A stretch of DNA of 64,000 nucleotides from Flavobacterium succinicans (GTDB lineage: Bacteria; Bacteroidota; Bacteroidia; Flavobacteriales; Flavobacteriaceae), in contig NZ_JMTM01000017.1 in NCBI RefSeq assembly GCF_001662485.1, forward strand, positions 124,001 to 188,000, read 5' to 3'. The notes below the pieces were generated by a model, which saw nothing but the letters and a program-made list of their open reading frames with translations, did not search any database and was not told the origin of the DNA. A program made the position numbers and the translations under genes. Below are positions 40,773-49,287 of this stretch, piece after piece. Numbering within the stretch: position 1 is the stretch's first letter; each line of letters starts with the position of its first letter.

Positions 40773-42407
40773 GTGAAAAATTTAAATAAAAATACTGACT
40801 TTTCTGCTCCCCTCTTCTTTGGAGAGGGGTCGGGGGTGAGGATTATACATAACGCCGTAATTATTACTATGGATGATGCTTTGGCTAAGGCAGATGCTAT
40901 GGTAATAAATGATTTGGGAAAAATTGAAGCCATTGGTACAGCAACCGAACTTAGAAATCAATTTGGTTCCTTTAAAGAAGAAATTGATTTTCAAGGAAAA
41001 GTAATTATTCCAGGACTCAACGACGCCCATATTCATGTTTGGAAAATTGGACATCTTCGTACCTATATGTTGGATGTTCGAGGCATAAAATCTATAGTAG
41101 AATTCAAACAAAAACTAAAAGATTTTGCTGCTAAAAATCCAAATTCAGAATGGATTATGGCTCGTGGTATTAATGAAATGGTACTCGAAGAAAAAAGATT
41201 GCCAACTAAGGAAGATTTGGATGAAGTAATTACAGATAGACCCGTTTTTGTAATAAGAACCTGTGCTCATATTGGGATTGCCAATTCCAAAGCAATAGAA
41301 ATTTCGGGAGTGAGTGAAGCTACCGAAGTTCCTTTTGGAGGTGAAATTCGCAAAAATCAAGACGGCAGTTTACAGGGAATTTTCACCGAAAGAGCGTTGG
41401 GGTTAATTATGAATCATATTCCGCCTTTTACTTTCGAGGAGTATAAAAATATGATTCTCGAAGCGCATGATTATTTGTTAAGTCTTGGAATTACAAGTGC
41501 TACAGATCCTGCGGCCAACGAAGAACTACTTGCAGCCTATATACAATTGGATGCAGCAGGTTTGCTGAAAGTGAGAATGAATGTGTTTCCGCTTCGAATT
41601 CCAGATGGAAGTGATGAAATTCAAGTGTTACCTGAACGATATGAATCAGAATTTTTACAAATAAAAACCGTAAAGTTCTTTTCGGATGGCGGCTTGAGTT
41701 CGGCTACGGCTGCTCTGAATGTTCCTTATAAAAATACGGATGGTTACAAAGGTGTATTGCGATTGGATTATGATAAGTTTTATGATACGGCCAAAGAAGC
41801 GGTCGATAAGGGTTTCTCTGTCGCAACGCATGCCATCGGTCATCAAGCAATAGATTTGACATTGAAAGTGTACAGTGATTTGTTCGAAATTGATCCTACT
41901 TTAAGACACAGAATTGAACATGTTGGTTTTTTATCCCAAGATAATATAAATGATTTCAAACGAATGAATATGACCGCTGCCATGCAACCCATATTTATTT
42001 ATGAGTTGGCCAATAATTTCAAAAATACGTTGACCGATGAATTATTAGAGGTGGTGTATCCATGCAAAACCGTTTTGGATAACGGAATAAATTTGGCATT
42101 ATCTACCGATGGGCCAGTGGTAAAGCAAATAAATCCTTGGGTAAATATTGAAACAGCGATTACCCGAAAAGCAGCGGATGGTTCAGTCATTGGCAAAAAC
42201 CAGAAAATTACTTTGCAACAAGCATTATATGCCTATACGCAAGGGAGTGCTGTTGCAGATAATTTGGAGAATGTAAAAGGAAGCTTAACGGTGGGCAAAT
42301 TTGCTGATTTTATTATTTTAAATAAAAACCCTTTCGAGTTAGAAGATGTTTCTGATGTTGAAACACTAGAGACATGGGTTTCTGGGAAATTGATACACAA
42401 AAAATAA
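40773..42407 (+). CDS. YtcJ-like amidohydrolase with repeat-derived N-terminus
   Basis: A 544-residue amidohydrolase-superfamily protein. IIHNAVIITMDD is the normal start of the family, followed by PGLNDAHIHVWKIGH (H-x-H), FFSDGGLSSATAAL, FSVATHAIGHQAID (His), HRIEHVGFLS (His) and LSTDGPV (Asp). Such enzymes hydrolyse amide, imide or ester bonds with Zn. Residues 12-23 (APLFFGEGSGVR) are encoded by a REP-like repeat. If GTG 40773 is the start these residues are added; GTG 40836 inside the repeat would give a family-like N-terminus. Confidence 0.82.
   Translation: MKNLNKNTDFSAPLFFGEGSGVRIIHNAVIITMDDALAKADAMVINDLGKIEAIGTATELRNQFGSFKEEIDFQGKVIIPGLNDAHIHVWKIGHLRTYMLDVRGIKSIVEFKQKLKDFAAKNPNSEWIMARGINEMVLEEKRLPTKEDLDEVITDRPVFVIRTCAHIGIANSKAIEISGVSEATEVPFGGEIRKNQDGSLQGIFTERALGLIMNHIPPFTFEEYKNMILEAHDYLLSLGITSATDPAANEELLAAYIQLDAAGLLKVRMNVFPLRIPDGSDEIQVLPERYESEFLQIKTVKFFSDGGLSSATAALNVPYKNTDGYKGVLRLDYDKFYDTAKEAVDKGFSVATHAIGHQAIDLTLKVYSDLFEIDPTLRHRIEHVGFLSQDNINDFKRMNMTAAMQPIFIYELANNFKNTLTDELLEVVYPCKTVLDNGINLALSTDGPVVKQINPWVNIETAITRKAADGSVIGKNQKITLQQALYAYTQGSAVADNLENVKGSLTVGKFADFIILNKNPFELEDVSDVETLETWVSGKLIHKK
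40807..40841 (+). repeat. REP-like GC-rich palindromic repeat, copy 2, within the amidohydrolase reading frame
   Basis: A 35-base copy (CTCCCCTCTTC...GGAGAGGGG, then TCGGGGGTGAGG) of the repeat at 2709-2742; it differs from it by few positions. It is open in the amidohydrolase frame and supplies a possible GTG start at 40836 preceded by GGAGAGGGG, which could serve as ribosome-binding sequence. Confidence 0.8.
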
Positions 42408-42461
42408 TTTTGTTTTTGAAAATAAAACCAAAAAATTGATTTTTATTGTAAATAAATTAAT

Positions 42462-42469
42462 TACTTTTG
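42462..42469 (+). promoter_or_regulatory. -7 promoter box before the Lrp-type regulator gene
   Basis: TACTTTTG matches TAnnTTTG and lies 35 bases before the ATG. A TTG at 42436-42438 is 23 bases upstream, at the long end of accepted spacing. It would start a transcript of regulator, aminotransferase, GNAT and dehydrogenase genes. Confidence 0.45.
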
Positions 42470-42504
42470 GGTTATTATTAAAAATTTACAAAAATTACTT
42501 TAAA

Positions 42505-42990
42505 ATGAGTGTATTAGACGACGAATTGGATTTTCAGATTTTGACATTATTACAAAAAGATGGCCGAATGTCATTTACTGAAATTTCAAAGGAAATTAAT
42601 GTTGCAGTAAGTACCATAAGACACCGTTATATCAATTTGGTAGAAGATGGGACATTAAAAATTATTGGTAGAATTGATCCCAACAAAATTGGATTTAATG
42701 CCTATGCGAGTATTTTGATTTCTGTCAAACCCAAAACCTTTATGAATTCTATTTTTGAACAATTAGCTAAATTACCTGAGATTAGTTTTTTAGCCTCTGT
42801 TTCTGGTGATTTCGATATTGAAGCGAATGTAATGTGCCGAGGTATGGAACATTTGAATGAATTAATTGGTGATAAAATTCATGTTTTGGAAGGTGTTTTT
42901 GATACCAAAACCAACATGTATATGAAAATATACAAATTTGCACAACCTGATTTAGAATTAGCAAAATTATCAAGCAAACAAAATGAATAA
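42505..42990 (+). CDS. Lrp/AsnC-family transcriptional regulator
   Basis: A 161-residue regulator: N-terminal helix-turn-helix (LDFQILTLLQKDGRMSFTEISKEINVAVSTIRHRYINL) and C-terminal RAM ligand-binding domain (NAYASILISVKPKTFMN ... FLASVSGDFDIEANVMC). The family senses amino acids and regulates neighbouring transport or catabolic genes. The start is ATG 42505; the longer frame adds only a hydrophobic stretch. It overlaps the next aminotransferase gene by 8 bases, so it likely controls this cluster. Confidence 0.88.
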   Translation: MSVLDDELDFQILTLLQKDGRMSFTEISKEINVAVSTIRHRYINLVEDGTLKIIGRIDPNKIGFNAYASILISVKPKTFMNSIFEQLAKLPEISFLASVSGDFDIEANVMCRGMEHLNELIGDKIHVLEGVFDTKTNMYMKIYKFAQPDLELAKLSSKQNE

Positions 42991-44284
42991 TACAGATAAA
43001 TTATACGAAAGAAGAAAGAAAAGTGTACCAAACGCTTTGGGTATTTTTAATCCATCGAGTATTCAGTCGGCCAAAGGTGCCATAATTATTGATGCAGACG
43101 GTAGAGAATTGATTGATTTTGCAGGAGGAATCGGTGTGAATAATGTAGGACATGGCGTTCCAGAAATTATTGAAGCCATTCAAAAACAAGCCGAAAAATT
43201 TATTCATGCTTCCTTTAATGTTTCGGTTTACGAGCAATATTTGGATTTGACTGAAAAATTATGTGAACTACTTCCTCACGGAGAAGCTACCAAAGCAATG
43301 CTTACATTATCTGGAGCGGAATCAGTAGAGAATGCTATCAAAATTGCGCGAGCGGTAACCGGAAAATCAGGAGTTATTTGTTATGATGGATCTTTTCATG
43401 GACGCACCATGATGGCAATGACGTTGACATCCAATGTGAAATACAAAGAAGGAGCAGGACCTTATGCCCCCGAGGTATATCGATTGGAATACCCTTACTA
43501 CAAACCGAGCATGAAGAATAGAATGACTCAAGATGAGTTTGATGATTTGATGATTATGAAGTTGCATAAAACTTTTTCATCAACAGTTTCTATCAGTCAA
43601 ACGGCAGCAATTATTTTAGAATTGGTGCAAGGAGAAGGTGGGTTCACGGTGGCTTCCAAAAAATACGTGCAGTATTTACGTAAGTTTTGTACCGAAAATA
43701 ATATTGTCTTGATTTTTGATGAGGTACAATCAGGTTTTGGGCGCACCGGAAAATGGGCGGCTTATGAACATTATGAGGTAACACCAGATTTGTCTACTTG
43801 GGCAAAATCAATGGGTGGCGGAATGCCGATTGGTGCTGTAATCGGTAAACAGGAAATTATGGATGCCATAAAACCTGGACTTATTGGAGGAACCTATTTG
43901 GGAGGTCCCCTAAGCTGTGTGGCTTCTTTGGCAAGTATCAATTATATGCAAAAAAACGATATCAATGCCGCAGGTAAAAAAGTTGGCGAAATCGTGCATA
44001 ATAAATTCAAATATTTACAATCGTTATATCCAGAAACGATAACTGATGTTCGTGGATTAGGAGCCATGTTGGCTATAGAATTTACCAATCCAAAAACTGG
44101 AGTTCCAGATGGTGTGGCCACAAAAGCAATTGTTGATAGATGTTTGGCCAATGGATTAATTGTCATTACATCTGGAACCTACGGGAATTGTATTAGAATT
44201 TTGAGCCCTTTGTTTATTGAAGATGATGTGTTGCAAAGAGGATTAGAAATTTTAGAACAAACTATAAAAGAAATAATATCATGA
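42983..44284 (+). CDS. Class III aminotransferase 3
   Basis: A 433-residue PLP enzyme paralogous to the one at 39083: LIDFAGGIGVNNVGHGVPEI, LSGAESVENAIKIARAVTGKSG, YDGSFHGRTMMAMTLTS, ILELVQGEGGFTVA, LIFDEVQSGFGRTG, and PLP lysine in TWAKSMGGGMPIG. It is translationally coupled to the regulator (8-base overlap) and to the next GNAT gene (4-base overlap ATGA). The amine donor is probably the substrate sensed by the Lrp-type protein. Confidence 0.87.
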   Translation: MNNTDKLYERRKKSVPNALGIFNPSSIQSAKGAIIIDADGRELIDFAGGIGVNNVGHGVPEIIEAIQKQAEKFIHASFNVSVYEQYLDLTEKLCELLPHGEATKAMLTLSGAESVENAIKIARAVTGKSGVICYDGSFHGRTMMAMTLTSNVKYKEGAGPYAPEVYRLEYPYYKPSMKNRMTQDEFDDLMIMKLHKTFSSTVSISQTAAIILELVQGEGGFTVASKKYVQYLRKFCTENNIVLIFDEVQSGFGRTGKWAAYEHYEVTPDLSTWAKSMGGGMPIGAVIGKQEIMDAIKPGLIGGTYLGGPLSCVASLASINYMQKNDINAAGKKVGEIVHNKFKYLQSLYPETITDVRGLGAMLAIEFTNPKTGVPDGVATKAIVDRCLANGLIVITSGTYGNCIRILSPLFIEDDVLQRGLEILEQTIKEIIS

Positions 44285-44712
44285 GCGGCGTTAAACAGGC
44301 TTCGCTTTCTGACATAGCTATTTTAATTCCAGCATTATTAGAATTAAGAACGAATAGGACTGAAGCTGAGTTACACAATTTATTGAAAATTCAACTCAGT
44401 TCAGGTGAGTATCAGGTGTATTATATTGGCAACAGCACTATGGCTTTTGCAGTTGCTGGAGTTAGAACGCTAAATTTTTTGCATAGCGGAAAAACGCTTT
44501 ATATTGATGATTTAGTAACTCATTCAAGTTATAGAAATCAAGGCTTTGGAAGTCAACTTTTAGATTTTATTAAACAATTTGTTAAGGAAAATAATTATGA
44601 ACATTTGTCCCTAGATTCAGGTTTTCAAAGAAAAGAGGCTTATCGGTTGTATCTAAATGCTGGATTTGAAGTCGCCTCATTGCATTTTGGACGAAATGTA
44701 AAAGAATTATAA
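44281..44712 (+). CDS. GNAT family N-acetyltransferase (small)
   Basis: A 143-residue canonical GNAT: strand FAVAGVRTLNFLHSGKTLYIDDLVT, then the acetyl-CoA loop YRNQGFGSQLLDF (Arg/Gln-x-x-Gly-x-Gly), and the C-terminal KEAYRLYLNAGFEVASLHF. Unlike the two 215-residue proteins of the cluster, this is the ordinary small type. Coupled by ATGA overlap to the aminotransferase; acetylation of an amine intermediate is a possibility. Confidence 0.85.
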   Translation: MSGVKQASLSDIAILIPALLELRTNRTEAELHNLLKIQLSSGEYQVYYIGNSTMAFAVAGVRTLNFLHSGKTLYIDDLVTHSSYRNQGFGSQLLDFIKQFVKENNYEHLSLDSGFQRKEAYRLYLNAGFEVASLHFGRNVKEL

Positions 44713-44721
44713 TAAATAGAG

Positions 44722-46140
44722 ATGAGAAAACAATATATAAATGGAGATTGGTGCGACGCAATAGACGGCGCAAAATGGGAGTTACAAAGTCCATCGACTG
44801 AAGAAATTCTGGATAAGGTTCCTTTTGGTAATGCATCCGATTGTCGTTTGGCCATAGCTGCTGCCAATAGTGCTTTCAAGACATGGAAAAATACAACGCC
44901 TTATTATAGAGCCGAGTTTCTAAAAAAAGCGGCCAATTATATGAGGGAAAATGTTGAAGCTTTTGCCCAAGAAACTGCTTTAGAAACAGGAAAACCCATG
45001 CTCGAGGCAAGGGGAGAATGGCAAGTTTCAGCCAACCTTTTTGAATGGTACGCAGAAGAAGGAAAACGCAGTTACGGAAGGGTTATTCCTTCGAGTAGAA
45101 TAGACAAACGTTCGATGGTAATCTATCAGCCGATGGGTGTTGTTGGAGTCATTACGGCTTGGAATTTTCCTGCGTATAATCCGGCAAGAGCTGTAGCAGC
45201 AGCATTGGCAGCAGGTTGTACCGTTGTAATGCGCGGTTCCGAATTTACTCCATTGTCGAGTTTTAATATTGCAAAAGCTTTGCATGAAGCAGGAATCCCA
45301 AAGGGAGTGTTTAATTTAATTAATACCGAACCTGTCACTTCGGGTGCGGAAATGATTGAAAACCCTTTGTTGAAAAAAATAAGTTTCACTGGGAGCACTC
45401 GTGTTGGAAAAATATTAATGGACGGTGCTTCAAAAACAGCTACCAAATTGTCGCTGGAATTGGGAGGAAATGCCCCTGTTATCATTGATAAAGATGTTGA
45501 TGTAGAAGTAATTGCGCATCAGGCTTTGGTTGCCAAATTAAGAAATTGTGGGCAAGTTTGTGTTTCGCCACAACGTTTTTATGTGCATTCTAGTATTTTC
45601 GATCAGTTTGTTGCCATTGTAAAAGAAGATATTTCGAAACTACAAACCGGAATCAATGGTGGCGAAATTGATTTTGTTGGGCCACTGATTAATAAAACCC
45701 AACAAAACCATTCTTTGGCGATGCTAGAAAGAGCAAAATGTGAGGGAGCAATTATTCATATTGGTGGAGAAAAAGCAGCGAAAGGTTTTTTTGTGCATCC
45801 GGCCTTAATCGAAGCAAAACAAACGCAAACATTTATCAAAACAGAAGTGTTTGGTCCCTTAATGATTGTAATTCCTTTTGAAACCCAAGAAGAAGTAATC
45901 GAATGGGCAAATGATACAGAGTATGGTTTGGCCTCTTATGTCTTTACCAATCATCTTAAAAATGCAAATTTTTATGCCGAAAATCTAGAATTTGGAATGG
46001 TTGGAATCAACGAATGGGCGGCACATGGCACTGAATTGCCTTTTGTTGGAATAAAAAGCAGTGGCATTGGTCACGAATCAGGAGCTGAAGGATTGAAAGA
46101 ATATTTGGAAATGAAATTGATAAGTTACGGGAATATGTAG
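44722..46140 (+). CDS. NAD(P)-dependent aldehyde dehydrogenase
   Basis: A 472-residue aldehyde dehydrogenase: ITAWNFPAYNPARA (oxyanion Asn), FTGSTRVGKILM, LELGGNAPVII (general base Glu), NCGQVCVSPQRF (catalytic Cys), EVFGPLMIV and the C-terminal WAAHGTELPFVGIKSSGIGHESGAEGL. It is of the succinate-semialdehyde/aminoaldehyde type, 10 bases after the small GNAT in the regulator operon. Expected to oxidise the semialdehyde made by the upstream aminotransferase. Confidence 0.88.
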   Translation: MRKQYINGDWCDAIDGAKWELQSPSTEEILDKVPFGNASDCRLAIAAANSAFKTWKNTTPYYRAEFLKKAANYMRENVEAFAQETALETGKPMLEARGEWQVSANLFEWYAEEGKRSYGRVIPSSRIDKRSMVIYQPMGVVGVITAWNFPAYNPARAVAAALAAGCTVVMRGSEFTPLSSFNIAKALHEAGIPKGVFNLINTEPVTSGAEMIENPLLKKISFTGSTRVGKILMDGASKTATKLSLELGGNAPVIIDKDVDVEVIAHQALVAKLRNCGQVCVSPQRFYVHSSIFDQFVAIVKEDISKLQTGINGGEIDFVGPLINKTQQNHSLAMLERAKCEGAIIHIGGEKAAKGFFVHPALIEAKQTQTFIKTEVFGPLMIVIPFETQEEVIEWANDTEYGLASYVFTNHLKNANFYAENLEFGMVGINEWAAHGTELPFVGIKSSGIGHESGAEGLKEYLEMKLISYGNM

Positions 46141-46144
46141 TCTT

Positions 46145-46221
46145 TAGCCCTCTAGGCGGTGCATAAAGACAAAAAATAGAATTAGTATTAATCTTAACAC
46201 CCTTTTGGGGCTAGAGGGCTA
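46145..46221. repeat. Short inverted repeat filling the ALDH-GNAT gap
   Basis: TAGCCCTCTA (46145-46154) and TAGAGGGCTA (46212-46221) are perfect 10-base inverted copies bracketing the intergenic region, with a GC-rich inner part on both sides (GGCGGTGC; CTTTTGGGGC). The right arm runs into the ATG of the next gene. It looks like another interspersed palindromic repeat; a hairpin this close to the start could affect translation. Confidence 0.6.
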
Positions 46222-46871
46222 TGAAAAAAGAAATTTTAGGTAAATACATTTTACAAACAGCTACACCAGAATACGCAAAACAAGAAGCTGAACTTCAAAA
46301 AATTGTTTTTCCAACATTGTCAGCTGAAGAATTGATGACAGAAGAACAATACTTGCGACACATGGAAATTTTTCCCGAAGGTCAAATGATTGTTTTAGAT
46401 GGTGATAGAGTAATTGCTGCCACTACAACTTTACAGCAAAATTATCACAAAGGACATCATACCTTTCTTGAAATATCGGATAATTTATGGTTGGGAACAC
46501 ATGATCCAAAAGCAGATTGGTTATATGGATTGGACGTTTCAGTACACCCCGATTATCAAGGAAAAGGAATTGGGAAGCAAATCTATAATGCACGTCAAGA
46601 GGTAGCAAAAGAATTGGGTTGCTTGGGGCAAATGACTGCTGGAATGCCAATTGGTTTTGATAAAGTGAAAGACCAAATGACCATCGCTGAATATTGTGAC
46701 AAACTCATAAAAGGAGAAATCATTGATCCAACTGTTACAGCGCAAACCAAATGCGGATTTATTTTGGTAGAACCGTTATTTGATTATTTAGACGATCCAA
46801 GGAGTGGTAACTGTTCAGTTTTGATGTATTGGCCATTAGATCCAAGAACAAAATTGAGTGAGTATCATTAA
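46221..46871 (+). CDS. GNAT acyltransferase-like protein, copy 2
   Basis: A 216-residue paralogue of the protein at 38387, with the same landmarks: ATPEYAKQEAELQK, FPEGQMIVLDGDRVIAA, LYGLDVSVHPDYQGKGIGKQIYNARQE (Q-x-x-G-x-G acetyl-CoA loop, better kept than in copy 1), MPIGFDKVKDQMTIAEYC, DPRSGNCSVLMYWPL. Again there is no carbon-nitrogen hydrolase domain. It probably acts on an amine or amide of the same pathway. Confidence 0.78.
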   Translation: MKKEILGKYILQTATPEYAKQEAELQKIVFPTLSAEELMTEEQYLRHMEIFPEGQMIVLDGDRVIAATTTLQQNYHKGHHTFLEISDNLWLGTHDPKADWLYGLDVSVHPDYQGKGIGKQIYNARQEVAKELGCLGQMTAGMPIGFDKVKDQMTIAEYCDKLIKGEIIDPTVTAQTKCGFILVEPLFDYLDDPRSGNCSVLMYWPLDPRTKLSEYH

Positions 46872-46952
46872 TAGATTATCACTTGCCTTTTTTTTATGTC
46901 TAGTTCAAATTGTAAACGCTTAAATTATATACTAACCAAAAAACCAACCCCT

Positions 46953-47069
46953 ATGAAAAAAATAATAGTATCATTAATCATACTAATCGGTATATTTTCA
47001 AACTGTGGTAAAAAATCCAAAGAAATGCTGTTTAACTCAGATTCTGCATTAGAAATCTATTACAACTAA
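46953..47069 (+). CDS. Possible 38-residue lipoprotein or gene remnant
   Basis: A short frame with a credible lipoprotein signal peptide (MKKIIVSLIILIGIFSNC, lipobox FSNC) followed by only 20 residues (GKKSKEMLFNSDSALEIYYN). It directly precedes a decayed aldehyde dehydrogenase, so it may be the start of a gene that lost the rest. No family can be assigned. Confidence 0.35.
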   Translation: MKKIIVSLIILIGIFSNCGKKSKEMLFNSDSALEIYYN

Positions 47070-47169
47070 ATACTTGTTCTTCTTCAAAGGCAAGAACTTA
47101 CTCCAGTTTTTATATTCAAAAATATTTCTTCTTCAAAAATAGCCTGCGAGCTTTTGCATTTATAGAATA

Positions 47170-47834
47170 ATGCAGTTTCGTTACAAAATCTTATGCGGGT
47201 TCTGGGTTTTAAGTATTTTTTTTAAGATGATAAATGGCGTTGCTTTGAATATTTTGGATTGCGAAGGGTATAATTGTGGTGTTGTAATTAGAGCCAAAAA
47301 AATAAAAGTGGGTGACGGGAGTGATGCCGAGAACACAATGGGACCGGTTGTTTCTCAAGCTCATTTTTACAAAATTAGAACCTACATCGAAATAGGAAAA
47401 GAGGAAGTAAAATTAGTCTTTGGAGGCAATACAGATGATAGCAAAGGGTTTTTTTTATTGAACCAACTATTTTTACTGATGTCACTCCAAATATGCGAAT
47501 CGCCAGTGAAGAAATATTTGGCCCTGTAGTAGCATTATTAAAGTTTTCTACCGAAGAAGAGGCTATTGCAATAGCCAATGATACAGAATATGGTTTGGGG
47601 TATGACTTATTCACGCAAGATGTAACAAGGGTGCATCGGGTAATGCCAAAAATTAGAGCTGGAATTGGCTGGGTCAATTTTTATCATCCTACCTTCAACG
47701 AAATGCCTTGGGGCATCTATAAAAAATCAGGAACAGATAGAGAACTAGGATGGTATCAATTTTTATCTCGATGTAAAACAAGTCAATATCCTAGATACGG
47801 ATCTAGTGGGATGGTATTAGAAAATAGGCAGTAG
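47170..47834 (+). pseudogene. Aldehyde dehydrogenase remnant (N-terminal two thirds missing, frameshifted)
   Basis: From about 47281 the plus strand encodes aldehyde dehydrogenase C-terminal sequence: [37 protein letters not shown], then in another frame [52 protein letters not shown]-like and KKSGTDRELG. The frame changes in the T run near 47451-47458. The NAD-binding part and the catalytic Cys are gone. Motifs are of the betaine/aminoaldehyde dehydrogenase type. The end reads on as unrelated residues to the stop at 47834. Confidence 0.8.
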
Positions 47835-47894
47835 CCGGTTTTTAGTGTTCAGTTCGACAACTTTAAACTTTTAAACTTTAAACAAAAAAATAAA

Positions 47895-49247
47895 ATGATA
47901 TTCAAATCTATAAATCCGTTTACACAAGCAGTTATTGCGGAGCATGAAGTTGTAACTGATGCACAATTGACTCAAAAACTGCAGTTATCGGAATCGGCTT
48001 TCAAGCACTGGCGGACTACGTCTTTTCAAGAAAGAGCCGATAAAATGAAAAAGCTGGCCAATATATTAAGGAGCAAAAAAGACGAATTGGGCTTGCTAAT
48101 TACCAATGAAATGGGTAAAATTTTAGCCGAAGGAATCGCTGAGGTAGAAAAATCTGCAGGGAATTGTGATTTTTATGCCGAGAATGCTGAAAGAATGTTG
48201 AGAGATGAGCGGTATGACACGCCTTTCAAGAGCATGTCCGTTTATGATCCTTCTGGGGCTGTTTTTGCGATTATGCCTTGGAACTACCCTTTCTGGCAAG
48301 TATTGCGTTATGCTGCTCCAGCAATTATGGCTGGGAATGTCACCTTATTGAAACATGCTCCAAATGTAATTGGTTGTGCCAAAGCCATCGAAAAAGCATT
48401 TTTGGAAGCTGGTTTTCCAGAAGGCGTATTTCAACAAATAAACATTGATATTCCACAAGTTGAAAGGGTTATTGCTTCTGATATTGTGTCTGGAGTTACG
48501 TTAACAGGTAGTGAAATGGCAGGTTCTTCAGTAGCGGCATTAGCTGGAAAACATATCAAAAAATCGGTATTAGAATTAGGAGGATCAGACGCTTTTATCG
48601 TTTTGAATGACGCCGATTTGGAAAAAGCCACAACGGTAGCCACTCAATCAAGAATGTTAAATGCTGGTCAGGCTTGTATTTGCGCCAAACGGTTTATTGT
48701 TACTGAAAAAGTTGCAGATGAATTTGCTGCTTTGTTTGCTCAAAAAGTAAGTGCGCTACAACAAGGAAATCCATTAGAAAGTGGCATTCACATGGGACCT
48801 TTAGCTAGAATTGATTTGGCTGAAAAATTGAGTTACCAATTGGAACATTCTCTAAAGCAAGGTGCCAAAATAGTGGTGGGAGGAGAACGAGAGCATTGCA
48901 ATTTTCAGCCCACACTAATTGATTTTGTGGATGCAAATAATATTGCTTTTCAGGAAGAAACTTTTGGACCATTGGCTACAATTATTAGGGCTAAAGACGA
49001 AAATGATGCAATTGCGATTGCTAATAATCATCGATATGGTTTGGCAGCTGCCATTTGGACAGAAGACAGGGAAAAAGCTTATACATTAGCGAGAACCGTA
49101 GAAGCAGGTAATGTTTTTGTGAATTCGCTAGTGCGTTCGGATTCTAGAATTCCTTTTGGAGGAATCAAAAAATCTGGTTACGGAAGAGAATTATCCGAAA
49201 TAGGAATCAAAGAATTTATGAATATGAAATCTGTGATTATTGAGTAA
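47895..49247 (+). CDS. Succinate-semialdehyde dehydrogenase-type aldehyde dehydrogenase
   Basis: A 450-residue aldehyde dehydrogenase, short form as in GabD2/Sad (YneI): starts SINPFTQAVIAEHEV, IMPWNYPFWQVLRYAAPA (oxyanion Asn), LTGSEMAGSSVA, LELGGSDAFIVL (Glu), NAGQACICAKRF (catalytic Cys), ETFGPLATII and RIPFGGIKKSGYGRELSE. It would oxidise succinate semialdehyde from GABA made by the gabT-like enzyme at 39083. It stands alone after the pseudogene. Confidence 0.88.
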   Translation: MIFKSINPFTQAVIAEHEVVTDAQLTQKLQLSESAFKHWRTTSFQERADKMKKLANILRSKKDELGLLITNEMGKILAEGIAEVEKSAGNCDFYAENAERMLRDERYDTPFKSMSVYDPSGAVFAIMPWNYPFWQVLRYAAPAIMAGNVTLLKHAPNVIGCAKAIEKAFLEAGFPEGVFQQINIDIPQVERVIASDIVSGVTLTGSEMAGSSVAALAGKHIKKSVLELGGSDAFIVLNDADLEKATTVATQSRMLNAGQACICAKRFIVTEKVADEFAALFAQKVSALQQGNPLESGIHMGPLARIDLAEKLSYQLEHSLKQGAKIVVGGEREHCNFQPTLIDFVDANNIAFQEETFGPLATIIRAKDENDAIAIANNHRYGLAAAIWTEDREKAYTLARTVEAGNVFVNSLVRSDSRIPFGGIKKSGYGRELSEIGIKEFMNMKSVIIE

Positions 49248-49287
49248 AATAAGGTGTAGTTACGTCAAATAAAAAAACCAAAAAACC

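Noticed and set aside
46414..46650. Alternative frames inside the second large GNAT gene
   Set aside because: The GNAT frame has clear family landmarks through the whole stretch.
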